A DNA stretch of 64,000 nt. Origin: G963668605 sp963793625. GTDB taxonomy: Bacteria; Acidobacteriota; Terriglobia; Bryobacterales; Bryobacteraceae. The position numbers were made by a program, and so were the translations under genes. The number at the start of each line of letters is the position of its first letter. The first letter of the stretch is position 1. This document shows positions 63,149 through 64,000 of this stretch, piece by piece. The notes under the pieces are model-generated. The model did no database searches. It saw nothing but the letters and a program-made list of their open reading frames with translations, and had not been told where the DNA came from. The DNA is taken from assembly GCA_963793625.1 (NCBI GenBank), contig CAWCAT010000038.1:13858-77857 (forward strand), read 5' to 3'.

Positions 63149-63400
63149 TTACCGTTCAATGATAAATCCTTCCTTGTGATTCGTCCAATGTTTTAAGATC
63201 GGGCTGCCGGTGAAGCGGAGACGGGCGCTGCTGGCGAGCAACCCGATCGAGGAATAGCCGGCCGGAACTCATCGCGGACGATGAGCAGGGCGCGCTCCTT
63301 CCGTCGCGTCTTTTGGCTGCGATTCCGGGGCCGGAGCGACTTCCGCGCTTCCACTACTTCTCGCTCATCTGGATTGCTTCCGAGGGGCCAGTCGCGTCAG
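63149..63400 (-). pseudogene. C-terminal remnant of an unrecognised protein
   Basis: On the minus strand, a coding-like tail reads RPAYSSIGLLASSARLRFTG, SPILKHWTNHKEGFIIER and a stop at 63149-63151. Upstream the coding character moves to another frame (ERALLIVRDEFRP), so at least one indel is present. No start codon is supported. I do not recognise the family. With the next entry it shows that 63.1-64 kb is degraded coding DNA rather than spacer. Confidence 0.4.
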
Positions 63401-63491
63401 CGTCGACGCTGGCGCGTGCACCGCTTCGACACTCAACCTCAGACTAACTTACTGAGGACAGACCTGCCGCAGACGCAAACACCGCAATCTT

Positions 63492-63975
63492 ACTGCCTCG
63501 TATGCCGCCGGTAGCCCTCCGCCAGCTCCTCGGCAGGAAAACGTATTTCAGAACCTCCTCGAGAATCTGCGGGTTCAGATAGAGGGGTGCGTTATGCGCA
63601 GAAACCATTTCCTTAAGCGGACAGTTCTCCTCGCCCTTTTCCCGAAGAAGCCGTTCTGCCAGAGCAGCGGCTCCGCGCCTGGTTTTTTACGTCGTCCATG
63701 ATCTTCTCCAGAGTCCCGCCGGGGATGCGTACGCGCGGCGCTGGAGATCCATCCCGGAGCTTCGCCTCCCGCGGTTCCCTGGCGAGGGTGCAGTAGCGGC
63801 GCAGTTCCCATACGGCCTGGTCCAGCGTCACCAGCTCCGCCCCGAACCCGACATTCGAGACCTGAAATAGCGGTACGGCCCATACTCATCGAGCCTTTCG
63901 ATGAACTCTCTCGTACCCTTGGTAAGATCGAGCGTCACTTGGCCGATTCCTCGATCTTGCCCAGCGCCGAGCCAT
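63492..63975 (-). pseudogene. Frameshifted unrecognised gene
   Basis: Minus-strand pieces fit one protein: VTLDLTKGTREFIERLDEYG (near 63935), VSNVGFGAELVTLDQAVWEL, RRYCTLAREPREAKLRDGSP, RVRIPGGTLEKIMDDVKN, then after a frame change at about 63690 GAAALAERLLREKGEENCPL, KEMVSAHNAPLYLNPQILEE, and after another FPAEELAEGYRRHTRQ with a stop near 63492. Frames change at least three times. The stop before VTLDL and the different frame further upstream leave the true start unclear. No family is recognised. The remaining bases to 64000 hold only a short tail of another frame (SILHGSALGKIEESAK, ending at about 63937). Confidence 0.45.
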
Positions 63976-64000
63976 GAAGAATCGACCAGGAAGCTACAAA

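Noticed and set aside
63340..63445. Plus-strand segment reading FHYFSLIWIASEG, considered as a transposase fragment
   Set aside because: The segment is too short, has no inverted repeats or other transposase motifs nearby, and lies opposite a minus-strand coding-like tail.
1..64000. tRNA, rRNA, tmRNA or CRISPR loci
   Set aside because: I looked for T-loop patterns, long conserved RNA blocks and regularly spaced repeats. GGATTCGAAC near 31110 is inside the PSD1 coding region and has no cloverleaf around it.

Overview
The window looks like chromosomal DNA of a soil-type Acidobacteriota, most likely the Bryobacterales/Solibacter group. This is inferred from gene content and was not tested by a search. 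The markers are Oar-like TonB-dependent receptors with an N-terminal carboxypeptidase-regulatory domain, DUF1501 plus PSCyt/PSD1 (DUF1549/DUF1553) gene pairs, several exported Gfo/Idh/MocA oxidoreductases, an acidobacterial-type VWFA protein and a multicopy SKSES-type gene family. I see no rRNA, tRNA, CRISPR array, prophage or recognisable transposase.

Layout. 1-3.1 kb: end of an unknown gene, a small hypothetical, a broken AlkD-like gene and two SPFH genes. 3.2-16.9 kb: a TonB-dependent receptor, an exported oxidoreductase, a membrane-anchored regulator, a glycosidase-like barrel, a GNAT pseudogene, Mn-catalase with a YciE-type ferritin-like protein, then three esterase genes including a sialate-O-acetylesterase/pectinesterase fusion. 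17-24.1 kb: receptor, oligogalacturonate lyase and heparinase II/III-like lyase. Together with the esterases this reads as a pectin (oligogalacturonide) utilisation locus, with a LacI-type operator in the divergent promoter. 24.1-33.3 kb: two tandem DUF1501/PSCyt pairs. 33.3-33.7 kb: remnant of a MacB-type ABC transporter.

33.8-40.9 kb: a tight six-gene operon, kaiC-kaiB-kaiB-hybrid histidine kinase-REC/PAS/HisKA_3 kinase-NarL-type regulator, with no kaiA. It is followed by a multi-hairpin RNA-like leader (40953-41160) before an RRM RNA-binding protein gene. 41.6-48.7 kb: a TlpA-like thioredoxin protein, then a sugar-oxidation cluster (PPOX, Gfo/Idh, TIM-barrel isomerase-like, Gfo/Idh, DUF1080). 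48.8-58.7 kb: an unknown membrane protein, a methyltransferase, an ABC-F ATPase, an operon of TPR, TPR, HlyD-like adaptor and VWFA proteins, and a YkgJ-like protein. 58.7-64 kb: a degraded accessory region with two 280-bp direct repeats (5' ends of SKSES-type genes) flanking a frameshifted orphan hicB and a multiply frameshifted restriction-endonuclease/STAND-NTPase gene.

Many conserved genes are broken by one extra or missing base (near 6830, 10232, 18098, 21516, 23840, 29934, 30096, 31105, 31577, 45601). In every case the total length fits exactly the stated number of indels, and nine of the ten are insertions, mostly in short homopolymers. This could be long-read sequencing error, so genes with only such a lesion are called as probably functional unless otherwise stated. 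The GNAT gene and the 60-64 kb genes carry many lesions and are true decay candidates.
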